DNA from: a virus
DNA length: 32,606 bases
Strand: one strand, 5' to 3'
Virus record (IMG/VR): IMGVR_UViG_3300020192_000048
Span: 1-32,606 of that record
The notes under the pieces were generated by a model. It was not told the origin of the DNA and did no database searches. It worked only from the letters and a program-made list of their open reading frames with translations. The stretch's first letter is position 1; each line of letters opens with the position of its first letter. Positions 24,581 through 32,272 of this stretch are shown in pieces. Both the position numbers and the translations under genes were made by a program.

Positions 24581-25735
24581 ATGATAACGATCACGACCCA
24601 ACCTACTAACGCGATCCCCACGATCGAACACCGCGTAATAGTCGCTGGAGCAGCTGGAGACACTCAAAGAGCACGAGTCAAAAGTGCTCCAGAAGCTTCC
24701 TCATTTTACCGCGAAGACGGCGCCGAAATACCAGTCCCGACCACAAAAACATTTGCTGGATCCGTCGGCAAAGAAGTAATTGTTTTTACTCCAGACGTTA
24801 GCGGTTTATGGGTTCTGATCATTGAGGATCTAAACTCTCACGCGGCAAGAAGCGCGTCATATGATCAAAGTCCAAATGCCAACTTTGCTGAAGCGATAAT
24901 TTCGAGAACACAAATTGATGTTTATGTTGCTTCCAAAATGACAGGAGTTATCGGAGCTGGAAATGATAAAGCAACTCTGATTTTTTATATGCTCGACGAA
25001 AATTGTATTGCCACAAATAAAGCTGATTATGGCGATAAAATTGGTGACACTCCAAGATTCGAAAAACCAACTTCTCTTAAAGCTGAAAATGCAATGCTAA
25101 ACACTTCTGTTAGTCAAATAGTAGGTGATGGTTATCAGGAAATGGTAACCGATTATGGAGTACTAATAAATAACTGGAGCGATCAGATGGCAACTCATAT
25201 GGGTTCAGTAGCAGCAGGTGCCCATGTAGTAATAGATTTTCGAAATCGCAGAGAAGTCAGATTAGCCGAAGGTTCTGCTTATCAAAAACCTGGTTTATAT
25301 GATGGTCTAAATTTGCTCAGAACAGGATATGTTAACCACGCAAAAAACTTATATTCGTCGCCTCTAGACGGATATATACCGGCAGAAGAAGCTGTAATGA
25401 ACGCGAATTGGCATAACGAAAACGATCTAAAAAATATCCCGATTGTCGGAGGAGCGCATGATGAGTTAAGTGCACTAATGTTAGCGGCTGATTTATATCG
25501 CTGTTACAACAAACACTATACCGAAATAAATGGTCGTCCAGCTTCGCATACGGATGGTACTCCAGTAGGTGCTCCCTCTGTTCCTGGCTCACTCGTTTTG
25601 CTCGTCGCAGATTTCTTGGCAAACCTAGTTCCTAGCTATCAAACACCTTCACCGACCGCAAATTATGGCGCTGTTTACGTTCATAGTTCAGCTGGTTTCA
25701 CTTCAGATTTTTCGTCAAAAACTACCAAAATATAA
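24581..25735 (+). CDS. Putative fibre/baseplate structural protein, 384 aa
   Basis: ATG 24581 directly after the previous stop, with a weak ribosome site. The N-terminal 100 residues form an Ig-like beta domain (HRVIVAGAAGDTQRARV, GLWVLIIEDLNSH). The remainder is mixed alpha/beta, with a His-bearing helix-rich section at about 225-330 (MATHMGSVAAGAHVVIDF, then GYVNHAKNLY, MNANWHNEN). No known enzyme motif is clear. Position among fibre genes suggests a host-recognition or fibre-linking role. Confidence 0.5.
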   Translation: MITITTQPTNAIPTIEHRVIVAGAAGDTQRARVKSAPEASSFYREDGAEIPVPTTKTFAGSVGKEVIVFTPDVSGLWVLIIEDLNSHAARSASYDQSPNANFAEAIISRTQIDVYVASKMTGVIGAGNDKATLIFYMLDENCIATNKADYGDKIGDTPRFEKPTSLKAENAMLNTSVSQIVGDGYQEMVTDYGVLINNWSDQMATHMGSVAAGAHVVIDFRNRREVRLAEGSAYQKPGLYDGLNLLRTGYVNHAKNLYSSPLDGYIPAEEAVMNANWHNENDLKNIPIVGGAHDELSALMLAADLYRCYNKHYTEINGRPASHTDGTPVGAPSVPGSLVLLVADFLANLVPSYQTPSPTANYGAVYVHSSAGFTSDFSSKTTKI

Positions 25736-25744
25736 GGATCTATA

Positions 25745-27298
25745 TTGGCTAACGCTCAATTTACAATTAACGGTTTTACACCACCTTTTTATACATCGCA
25801 TAACACTGTTCTAACATTCCAATTGCTAGAAGTTAAAAACATAAAATCGATCGCGTGGACAGTGATCGGTTATTGGAATGGTCCTAACAATGCTCCTGCC
25901 GCAATTACTCGAAGTGGTGTACCGCTTGGCGTTACTGCTTCGCTAACACTTCCAGCTGGAGACGGTTATGGTGCCGCCTATGGTATCGAATGCACCGTCG
26001 TTGATAACAACTCTGAAACCGCTGTATTTCGAGCAGGTGTAGGAGTTTTAAATGCAGCGACTGGAACTCTCGTCGGTTTCCCAAATGAGACGACCGAGTT
26101 CAACTCGGTTGCTGGCTGGGCAGATCGTCTAAATCGTTATCTGGGAGCTGAAACTACTGTAGCGCTAATGACCTTTCCAACCGGTCGATCTGTTGCCGGT
26201 AAAGTCGCAACTGGGGCTGGTCCAGGCGTAGAGATTGTCGCGACGAATGACACTGCTCTCGTCGCGGATGGGGCTGGAGCATTAGCGTTCGGTCAAATCA
26301 AAACCGCTATGATTACCGACGGCAACGTCACATTACCAAAACTTGCCACTCAAGCAGCTCTATCCGTCGTCACCAATGCAACCAACGGCGTTGCTTCACC
26401 TACAGCCGTAACAGCCGCAACAGACGGACATGTATTTAGAAGATCTGGAACTGCTCTCGGTTTTGGAACGATCGTTACAGCTGGTATCGCAGACGCTTCA
26501 GTTACACTTGCAAAAATGGCTGCAAACTCAATTCAAACTAGCAATATAAATGATGCAAACGTTACATTACCAAAAATTGCTACTCAAGCTGCTTTATCAG
26601 TTGTAGCTAATGCGACTAACAGCGTTGCTTCACCGACCGCTGTAACAGTTGCAATAGATGGTCATGTATTTAGACGCTCTGGATCAACTCTTGGGTTTGG
26701 AACGCTCGATACAGGGGCGTTTAATGATCAAACAATTACACTGCCAAAACTTACCACTCAGGCTGCTTTAACCGTCGTCACCAACGCAACCAATGGCACT
26801 GCTTCACCGACAGCTGTAGCAGCTGCAACAGACGGACATGTATTTAGAAGATCTGGAACTGCTCTTGGTTTTGGAACAATTGTTACAGCTGGTATCGCAG
26901 ATCAAACAATCACACTGCCGAAATTAGCAAACGGCTCAGCGCGCGGTCAAAGCTTTACCTGGGACGGATCTGCTTGGACGTTACAAGGCATAGTTACAGC
27001 CACCAATTTGACGAACTCAGATTTATCAAGATCGATATCGGATGGTTCAAGATTTGTTCTGCCAAATGCAACTTTAACAGCTCCGCGAATACTAACATTA
27101 GCAGCAACTGGAAGTCCTATTCTCGGCGAAACAATTTACGTCGAGCGCTATGATACGACTGCCAATATTTATACTGTAGTTGATGCCGTTTCTGCGCTAA
27201 CAATATTCGTTTTTCCAGTTACTATTAGACGTTCAGCTTCGTTCAGGTGGAATGGAACAAATTGGACTAATACCGAATCATCAATAAGGTTAAATTAA
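25745..27298 (+). CDS. Tail fibre with long internal repeats
   Basis: 517 aa, TTG 25745 six nt after AAGGA. After a beta N-terminal domain (residues 1-190), repeats of about 60-78 residues follow. Each contains 'vTLPKLaTQAALsVV.NATN', 'ASPTAV', 'DGHVFRRSG..LGFGT' and a short 'aGIaD' link. This is the pattern of repeat shafts common in phage fibres. A different C-terminal domain of about 120 residues caps it (SRSISDGSRFVLPN). Repeats 1 and 3 share a 78-bp segment with three silent differences. Confidence 0.72.
   Translation: MANAQFTINGFTPPFYTSHNTVLTFQLLEVKNIKSIAWTVIGYWNGPNNAPAAITRSGVPLGVTASLTLPAGDGYGAAYGIECTVVDNNSETAVFRAGVGVLNAATGTLVGFPNETTEFNSVAGWADRLNRYLGAETTVALMTFPTGRSVAGKVATGAGPGVEIVATNDTALVADGAGALAFGQIKTAMITDGNVTLPKLATQAALSVVTNATNGVASPTAVTAATDGHVFRRSGTALGFGTIVTAGIADASVTLAKMAANSIQTSNINDANVTLPKIATQAALSVVANATNSVASPTAVTVAIDGHVFRRSGSTLGFGTLDTGAFNDQTITLPKLTTQAALTVVTNATNGTASPTAVAAATDGHVFRRSGTALGFGTIVTAGIADQTITLPKLANGSARGQSFTWDGSAWTLQGIVTATNLTNSDLSRSISDGSRFVLPNATLTAPRILTLAATGSPILGETIYVERYDTTANIYTVVDAVSALTIFVFPVTIRRSASFRWNGTNWTNTESSIRLN
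26320..26940 (+). repeat. Internal repeat block in the tail fibre gene
   Basis: Three full copies and a short fourth start. The 78-bp segments 26417-26494 and 26825-26902 differ at three positions, all synonymous, while the middle copy is much more diverged. That pattern points to recent gene conversion or duplication between the outer copies. Confidence 0.75.
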
Positions 27299-28278
27299 TG
27301 CTTAGAAATATTCAATCAAGCGGTCTCGGTTTACGTGGAATTGGAGTATTTAATCCTCTAAGTATCACAAGCTCGACTCCGTTCCTTTGGTGCGAAGTTG
27401 ATAGAGGAACCATCTTTAGTGGTGATGCTTTATCAGCTGGAACAACTCCGCCAGTGGTAACAATAACTGGCACTAACTCTGTAGCTTTTCCAACCGTCAA
27501 AGTAAGAATAGCGGTTGGCGGAGCTAGAGGAACGGCTACTTACGAAACCAGTCACGACAACATAACTTGGGCAGCTCCTACAGCTACCGTGGCTTCAGTT
27601 AACGTCGGTCCTTTTACGATCAATTTCCCAACCGGCACTTATAACATAAACAACACATATGATGCTAATCCGCAAACATTAAATGATATGACAACGCAAG
27701 CAAATCATATGACAGCTAACAGTTTAACTGGACCATTGATTACACCAAATTCTCTTGGTGGGCGCGCTGGATTTACGGGAGCTGCGTCGCGGTATTTTCA
27801 GCGCTCTGTGTTGACGAACGCGCGCGTTGTATCTGGACCCATGACGATAATTGTGATGGGAGTGAGTGACGTAACTCCTGCCGCAGCTATTCTTGCTGGC
27901 GGCATCGATTTTATGAGAGATTTGCGTTGTGACGGGAGCGGCAATATTGCGCTAGTCGCGTCAGTCTCAGCAGCGCTATCGCCCACTGCGGCGCTTAGCG
28001 CCAGCAAGGCTTTCATGACATCTGGCAGTTGGAATGGAGCAAGTTCCGGTGGGCACCTGCGGCAGCAAGGCGTGCCGACGGTGAACGGCACGTGCAACCC
28101 ATCGGATCCAGCGCCGATCCTGTTGTCGTCGATGGGATTTGGAGCGAATGGGCAAGGCACGTGGGCATGCGTCGGCTATCAGATGTGCTCCGTTTTCGCT
28201 TGTGATGGGCTGATCTCAGATACTGATTTAAAGTATCTCCTCGACGGTTTTGCTTATCGATATTCCATAACTTCATAA
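27298..28278 (+). CDS. Lectin-like receptor-binding protein, GC-shifted C-terminus
   Basis: 326 aa, ATG 27298 overlapping the previous stop (TAATG). N-terminal part: a short attachment segment and an Ig-like beta domain. C-terminal about 190 residues fit a concanavalin/LamG-type fold (GGRAGFTGAASRYFQR, VSGPMTIIVMG, then the closing ISDTDLKYLLDGFAYRY helix-strand). DNA from about 27775 to 28195 is far more G+C-rich than the rest of the tail genes. The likely job is receptor binding, with this domain exchanged from another genome. Confidence 0.6.
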   Translation: MLRNIQSSGLGLRGIGVFNPLSITSSTPFLWCEVDRGTIFSGDALSAGTTPPVVTITGTNSVAFPTVKVRIAVGGARGTATYETSHDNITWAAPTATVASVNVGPFTINFPTGTYNINNTYDANPQTLNDMTTQANHMTANSLTGPLITPNSLGGRAGFTGAASRYFQRSVLTNARVVSGPMTIIVMGVSDVTPAAAILAGGIDFMRDLRCDGSGNIALVASVSAALSPTAALSASKAFMTSGSWNGASSGGHLRQQGVPTVNGTCNPSDPAPILLSSMGFGANGQGTWACVGYQMCSVFACDGLISDTDLKYLLDGFAYRYSITS

Positions 28279-28294
28279 ACGACTAAGGACCTAA

Positions 28295-28495
28295 TTGAAC
28301 GATCTCGAAAATATACAATTTAAAATGCAAAAAATAATTGATCAGAATGAAAGAGTGATCAGTCAAAATGACGCGATGATGGGGCTTTTATCGAATTACA
28401 TCAAAGCCACGGGTTATGACTTAAGAGCTTTATCTAAACGTATTGATTTGTTAGAAGACGCTCCCTTAAGGGCGATGAATGGTGGGAGTCATTAG
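28295..28495 (+). CDS. Small coiled-coil protein
   Basis: 66 aa, TTG 28295 five nt after AAGGA. It is almost wholly an amphipathic helix with heptad character (residues 1-55, IQFKMQKIIDQNERVISQND) and no membrane segment. It overlaps the next gene by 17 nt. It leads a three-gene group with a membrane-anchored coiled-coil protein and a holin-like protein, so a lysis accessory or fibre chaperone role is possible. Confidence 0.6.
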   Translation: MNDLENIQFKMQKIIDQNERVISQNDAMMGLLSNYIKATGYDLRALSKRIDLLEDAPLRAMNGGSH

Positions 28496-28823
28496 CATCT
28501 CGCTTAAACCGGAAAGTAAATTCAGCCTAAGTTTGAATCAGTTAATTTTGGCGGTTATATTTATTGTAACTAGCACTTTTTCAGCCAGTCTGATCTTCGC
28601 GAAAATATCTCAATCGTCAAAAGAAGCTGATGAGACAAAAGAGCAAGTTAAGAAGCTAACCAATGCCACCGAAAAAATATCGAATGTTTTAGAAATAATT
28701 TCGAAGGATCAATCACAGCAGAAACAGGATATTATTTCAGTTAAAGAAGATGTTTCAAAAATCAAGATAGAATCGGTGTTAACAAATTCTTACATTCAGG
28801 ACTTAAAGGGAAGGCGCAAATGA
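28479..28823 (+). CDS. Membrane-anchored coiled-coil protein, spanin- or holin-accessory-like
   Basis: 114 aa, ATG 28479. One transmembrane helix at about residues 20-42 (LNQLILAVIFIVTSTFSASL) is followed by a long Lys/Glu coiled coil to the end. This N-in, C-out plan is like Rz-type inner-membrane spanins or holin partners. No lipoprotein partner (Rz1-like) is seen in an overlapping frame. It overlaps the next ATG (ATGA). Confidence 0.55.
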   Translation: MVGVISISLKPESKFSLSLNQLILAVIFIVTSTFSASLIFAKISQSSKEADETKEQVKKLTNATEKISNVLEIISKDQSQQKQDIISVKEDVSKIKIESVLTNSYIQDLKGRRK

Positions 28824-29149
28824 CAGAATTTTTTGCTATGATATTTTCGATTGAGACGCTACTATTCGTTCTCACTATTCAAATTCTCGTCTACACAATT
28901 CGAGGCTCTCTTGAGTTTTTATTTCCGAAGCTAATAAATGATGCGCGGCTTAAAAAGTTCTGGAGTATGTTCGTTCTGAAATCAATGCCCAGCCTGATCG
29001 CATTAGCATTCGGGTGTTTCGGACAGATACAAATAGCCGAAAACGTCAACTGGATCCTCTACTGTATTTCTGTTGGCGCTATGAGCAATTTGATTTACGA
29101 CGGAATAAAGAAAATTGTGAAAAATAAGCTCGAAAAATTCAAGGAGTGA
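28820..29149 (+). CDS. Holin-like membrane protein
   Basis: 109 aa, ATG 28820 in an ATGA overlap. Three hydrophobic segments, about residues 5-25, 52-70 and 77-95, with a basic C-terminal tail (KKIVKNKLEKFKE), match a class I holin in size and layout. It would let the M15 endolysin encoded at 1788 reach the wall. The last 11 nt are shared with the convergent HNH gene. Confidence 0.6.
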   Translation: MTEFFAMIFSIETLLFVLTIQILVYTIRGSLEFLFPKLINDARLKKFWSMFVLKSMPSLIALAFGCFGQIQIAENVNWILYCISVGAMSNLIYDGIKKIVKNKLEKFKE

Positions 29150-29702
29150 TCTCGTATAAGTGTCTGTTCGCTTCAAGTTCTAGATTTGGGAACTTTAAAA
29201 CGAAACCATTTGCTAGAGCTACTTGGTTATATGCGAGTGCTGCTAATTCTTCGTTAGGATAAATCCCTATATAGTGAAATTTACAATTGAAGCCGATTAG
29301 AGCTTTGAATGGATTATTTTTACTGTCGGCTTCATAGACGCCTTTATAGATAGAGAAAGTATTCGATTGTTTTAAAGCGCTTCTTGCATTTTCAGAGTAA
29401 GTATTTTCTTCTAAATTAAATCTTCGATTATCTAATTTCTCACTATTTCTATGATTTGTTATTAGAGGGGCTCGTGGCTTTAGGATTAGAGCGTGCATTT
29501 TCACATTTTTTGTTTCATATAAATGAAGAAGTGCTTTTGGCACATGAGCTTGAGCGTAGCCTCTAACCAAGCGCCACCGAAACTTCTCTACCAGCGCCAA
29601 ATCACCTACATCTAATAGACATAAATGTTTTTTTCCTTTGCTCGTAATCGTTAATTCATAATATTTCCCGCACGCACTTATTTTAAATATTTGTTTTTTC
29701 AT
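29139..29702 (-). CDS. HNH endonuclease with AP2 domain, minus strand
   Basis: 187 aa, ATG at 29702 with AGGAGG one base upstream on the minus strand. The family order is clear: MHALI at 69-73, ITNHRNSEKLDNRRFNLEEN at 81-100 (HNH core), then an AP2-like domain at about 115-165 (FSIYKGVYEA, YIGIYPNEELAALAYNQ). The usual Asp before the first core His is Asn83 here, so cutting activity may be reduced. It is the only convincing minus-strand gene in the window and lies between the holin-like gene and a plus-strand terminator. It is clearly diverged from the gene at 2628. Confidence 0.85.
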   Translation of the reverse strand: MKKQIFKISACGKYYELTITSKGKKHLCLLDVGDLALVEKFRWRLVRGYAQAHVPKALLHLYETKNVKMHALILKPRAPLITNHRNSEKLDNRRFNLEENTYSENARSALKQSNTFSIYKGVYEADSKNNPFKALIGFNCKFHYIGIYPNEELAALAYNQVALANGFVLKFPNLELEANRHLYEITP

Positions 29703-29752
29703 ACCTCCTGTTTTACTATTTTCTCAATCACACTCGACAATTTACTTTCAGC

Positions 29753-29786
29753 GCGGCATCTCTAACAGGTGCCGCCTTTTCTGTTT
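29753..29786 (+). terminator. Rho-independent terminator of the late operon
   Basis: GCGGCATC (29753-29760) pairs with GGTGCCGC (29768-29775) around TCTAACA, followed by CTTTTCTGTTT. It is oriented for plus-strand transcription coming from the holin-like gene; the minus-strand HNH gene now lies between them. Confidence 0.8.
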
Positions 29787-29821
29787 CAATTTTCTGCTCT
29801 CACTAGAAAACCATTTTTTCA

Positions 29822-29843
29822 GCTAAAAATTAGGCTTTTTAGC
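29822..29843. terminator. AT-rich hairpin in the 29.7-29.9 kb intergenic region
   Basis: GCTAAAAA (29822-29829) and TTTTTAGC (29836-29843) form a perfect 8-bp stem with a 6-nt loop. On the minus strand it is followed by TGAAAAAATGG rather than a T run, and on the plus strand by AATTAAAA. It could be a weak terminator or a regulatory site before the gene at 29924. Confidence 0.4.
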
Positions 29844-29923
29844 AATTAAAAAATTAATTGATCGATTTTAGTTGGCAGGTGACCAAATTCCGTGCTCTAG
29901 TGATTTGAGAAGGAATCGAAAAA

Positions 29924-30166
29924 ATGAATTACCAAACCCGGGGCGTGTTGGCTGGAGCTTATCGTGGCGGTCGAGCAAGTTTGAAAGTGCTACTCACACA
30001 CACTGTAGACGAGACAGATATGCCTCTCTGCGCGGTGAACCCTGACTCGATCGCAGACGAGTACTCTTGCCCAGAAGGCGCCGACACTGCTCCCACCTGC
30101 AAAAAGTGTCTCAGTAAAGACCCACGTTTTAAGCTCTTGACAGTAACTAGCGCGAAGCTTAAATAA
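29924..30166 (+). CDS. Small Cys protein, zinc-ribbon-like
   Basis: 80 aa, ATG 29924 after GAAGGAATCG. A His and Cys set, LLTHTV, PLC, YSC and a final TCKKCL, resembles small phage and actinobacterial zinc proteins of the form 'H...C......TC..CL'. N-terminal residues 1-20 are basic and Gly-rich. It is more G+C-rich than the phage late genes and is followed 30 nt later by the gene at 30197. Function unknown; probably an early or regulatory gene. Confidence 0.6.
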   Translation: MNYQTRGVLAGAYRGGRASLKVLLTHTVDETDMPLCAVNPDSIADEYSCPEGADTAPTCKKCLSKDPRFKLLTVTSAKLK

Positions 30167-30196
30167 GACTCCCGACCGAAAAAAGGACCAATTACC

Positions 30197-30826
30197 ATGG
30201 CAAAATTCAAATCATCCGCTGTATCTGCTGTTTACGATGCTCCCGTAGATGCTCCCGAAGCCGCTACAGAGACTGCTCCAGCCGCTCCCGAACACGCTGC
30301 TAGCACCAAGCTACACAGTGAAATCGCGAAGCTGCTCAAGTCATTCAGCGCGGTAGATCTTAAGAAAGCTCTAGATCAGGATCTGCAAGCGGCGGCTCTC
30401 AAATCTGCGACTGATACCGCTGCTCAAATCCTCATTTTGCGAACGACGCTGAACGCGGAAATGGATAATTGTGGCTTGTTTCTTGCTGATCTTGCTCTGT
30501 CAGAAATCGACCAGGATCTCTTGGGGCTTGGGATTCCAGTTGCCGCCGAGGTCGAAGTTGGCAATCGCAAGAAGCGTCCAGTCGAAGGCAAGGGAACTCG
30601 GACTAGAAGTACCAAGGAGCAAATGGCTATCCAAAATCAAGAGCTGCTAGCGTTCAGAGAGGTTGTGTTTGCCGCGTTGTCGACGGAGCCGATTGGAGCA
30701 GGCGACCTAGCCGAACGACTGAGCTGCCCTACAGCTAAGGTAGCTGGAGCAATGGCACTGCTCCTATCCGAGCAGCGAGTCACCAAAGTAGGACAAAAGC
30801 GAGCGACCAAGTATCTTTTGGCTTGA
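30197..30826 (+). CDS. Protein with C-terminal winged-helix-like domain
   Basis: 209 aa, ATG 30197 after AAAAGGACC. An Ala/Pro-rich disordered N-terminus (residues 15-35) is followed by a helical middle (residues 40-110) and a basic linker (NRKKRPVEGKGTRTRSTKE). A C-terminal domain follows (about 155-209) whose pattern, AALSTEPIGAGDLAERLSC, then AGAMALLLSEQRVTKVGQKR, is that of a winged helix. A DNA-binding regulator is the most likely role. A hairpin follows at 30900-30928. Confidence 0.65.
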   Translation: MAKFKSSAVSAVYDAPVDAPEAATETAPAAPEHAASTKLHSEIAKLLKSFSAVDLKKALDQDLQAAALKSATDTAAQILILRTTLNAEMDNCGLFLADLALSEIDQDLLGLGIPVAAEVEVGNRKKRPVEGKGTRTRSTKEQMAIQNQELLAFREVVFAALSTEPIGAGDLAERLSCPTAKVAGAMALLLSEQRVTKVGQKRATKYLLA

Positions 30827-30872
30827 GTGATCCCAAAGCTTACAGCCAACTCAAAAAAGTCTGAAAATCGAG

Positions 30873-31002
30873 AAAAGGGATCCAGAGCAGTTTTTCGGCT
30901 AGAAAGCCCGGTAAATCCGGGTTTTCTAAAATCCCCGTAGATTTGTTGGGATCCCTGTAATTTCAAACACTTAGGTCTCCGGATCCCTTTTGGATCCCTT
31001 TT
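30873..31002 (+). repeat. GGATCCC(TTTT) repeats upstream of the integrase
   Basis: AAAAGGGATCC (30873-30883, inverted), GGGATCCC (30948-30955, palindromic) and two direct GGATCCCTTTT copies (30981-30991, 30992-31002) lie in the 259-bp gap before the integrase. They could be arm-type integrase or excisionase sites, or operator half-sites. Confidence 0.55.
30900..30928 (+). terminator. Hairpin after the winged-helix gene
   Basis: AGAAAGCCCGG (30901-30911) and CCGGGTTTTCT (30917-30927) pair around TAAAT with one G-U, extended by a T-A pair at 30900/30928. The GGGTTTTCT in the stem's right arm gives part of the T-rich end. It separates the gene at 30197 from the integrase. Confidence 0.65.
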
Positions 31003-31049
31003 CCAGATTGTTGCTGTTTTTAATCTTTTATTTTTACAGGGTATTGCGG

Positions 31050-31065
31050 ATGGCTGCGCAGCCAT
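31050..31065. promoter_or_regulatory. 16-bp perfect palindrome before the integrase
   Basis: ATGGCTGCGCAGCCAT reads the same on both strands, ends 20 nt before the integrase ATG, and lies close to where a promoter or leader would be. It may be an operator for a dimeric repressor or a leader hairpin. Confidence 0.55.
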
Positions 31066-31085
31066 TATAGTGACAGGACAAGATC

Positions 31086-32270
31086 ATGAGACTCCAAAGT
31101 TATAACGTGTATTTGCGCAATGGTTCGCTCGAAGCTCGATTCAAGTTCAAGTCTAACTCCGATCAATTGGTCGAGCGACGAAAGCAGGTTCCAAGTACCA
31201 TCGCTGGAGCTGGAGCCGACGCTGTTCTGCTATGGGCTAAGGCTGAAGCGGACAGACTTTGCACTGAGATTCCGGACAAGAGCAAAGCGGCTCGATCGGC
31301 TAAGCCACTGGATCTGCAAGTTGTTAGTTGGTCTGATTTCGAGCAAAGCCTGTCAGACTACCTTTTAACTCGTGTTTCCGACGATACCATAGTCGAGTAT
31401 CTCTCTATTTACCGTCGCGAGATCGTTCCTGGGTTCGGCGCAAACACTCCCCTACGGCTAGTTTCTCAGCCTCAAATTAACGCATTTATGGCGCGCGTGA
31501 TTTCTGGCAAAAATAGCAATTCGAAAATCAAGCAAATTGCAAATGTGCTCCGATGCTCTCTTCGATGTGCTCGGCTTTGCGACGTTGTAAAACTGCAATT
31601 CGAGATCAATTGTCCGAAGTCCCAAGCACCGCGAGTTGGAGTCCTTACGCCAGAGCAATACGAGACTTCCCTTCAGCTGGCTTCTGACATTGGCGGTCTA
31701 GTCGAGCTTGCCGTTTGGATCGCTGGAGAAACTGGGATGCGAGCGGGCGAAATTGGTGCTCTTACTTGGAGTGACATTGATTTCGAAAATAGGAAAATTA
31801 GCGTTTCGAAGCAGGCGGATCGTAAGCACGGAAATGTAATCAAGCAGCACACCAAATCTAAAAAGGCGCGGACGATTAGTTACACGAAGCGGCTTCACAA
31901 TTTGCTTACCCAAACGCCTGTACAGGAACGGCGAGGAAGGCTTTTCCCGGGTTTTAGTAGCTCCCGCATGGTCGAACTTGGAGCACGCATCCTGCTTCGC
32001 CTGGGACGTGTTTATGATCTTCCTGCCGAGTGCCGATCTGGGCTTCACATTTACAGGCATTGCTTAGCCACAAGGATCGTTACCGCCGGTCTACCTTTGA
32101 GCCACGTACAAGCGCAGCTCGGGCACTCCTCAATTCAAACCACTGAAATTTACCTACATCAAAACAAGAGTGTGGAAGCGGCTATTGCAATTAATGCTCT
32201 AGATGCTCTCGACCAAAATAATTATTCGAGTAATTCGGGTGATAACGTAATTCAATTGAGGAGAAAATAA
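31086..32270 (+). CDS. int: Tyrosine-recombinase integrase
   Basis: 394 aa, ATG 31086 after AGGACA. A short N-terminal domain (residues 1-75) is followed by a SAM-like core-binding domain (about 82-185) and a catalytic domain. The catalytic set is complete: Arg219 (ETGMRAGE), a Lys in KSKKARTISY (about 258-261), His321-x-x-Arg324 (HIYRHCL), His347 (LGH) and Tyr356 (TTEIYLH). It should mediate insertion and excision of the element. The C-terminal Asn/Ser-rich extension holds the ribosome site for the next gene. Confidence 0.92.
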   Translation: MRLQSYNVYLRNGSLEARFKFKSNSDQLVERRKQVPSTIAGAGADAVLLWAKAEADRLCTEIPDKSKAARSAKPLDLQVVSWSDFEQSLSDYLLTRVSDDTIVEYLSIYRREIVPGFGANTPLRLVSQPQINAFMARVISGKNSNSKIKQIANVLRCSLRCARLCDVVKLQFEINCPKSQAPRVGVLTPEQYETSLQLASDIGGLVELAVWIAGETGMRAGEIGALTWSDIDFENRKISVSKQADRKHGNVIKQHTKSKKARTISYTKRLHNLLTQTPVQERRGRLFPGFSSSRMVELGARILLRLGRVYDLPAECRSGLHIYRHCLATRIVTAGLPLSHVQAQLGHSSIQTTEIYLHQNKSVEAAIAINALDALDQNNYSSNSGDNVIQLRRK

Positions 32271-32272
32271 TA

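Noticed and set aside
29856-29880. TTGGCAGG as a second sigma54 promoter before the gene at 29924
   Set aside because: The -12 element is absent at the required spacing.
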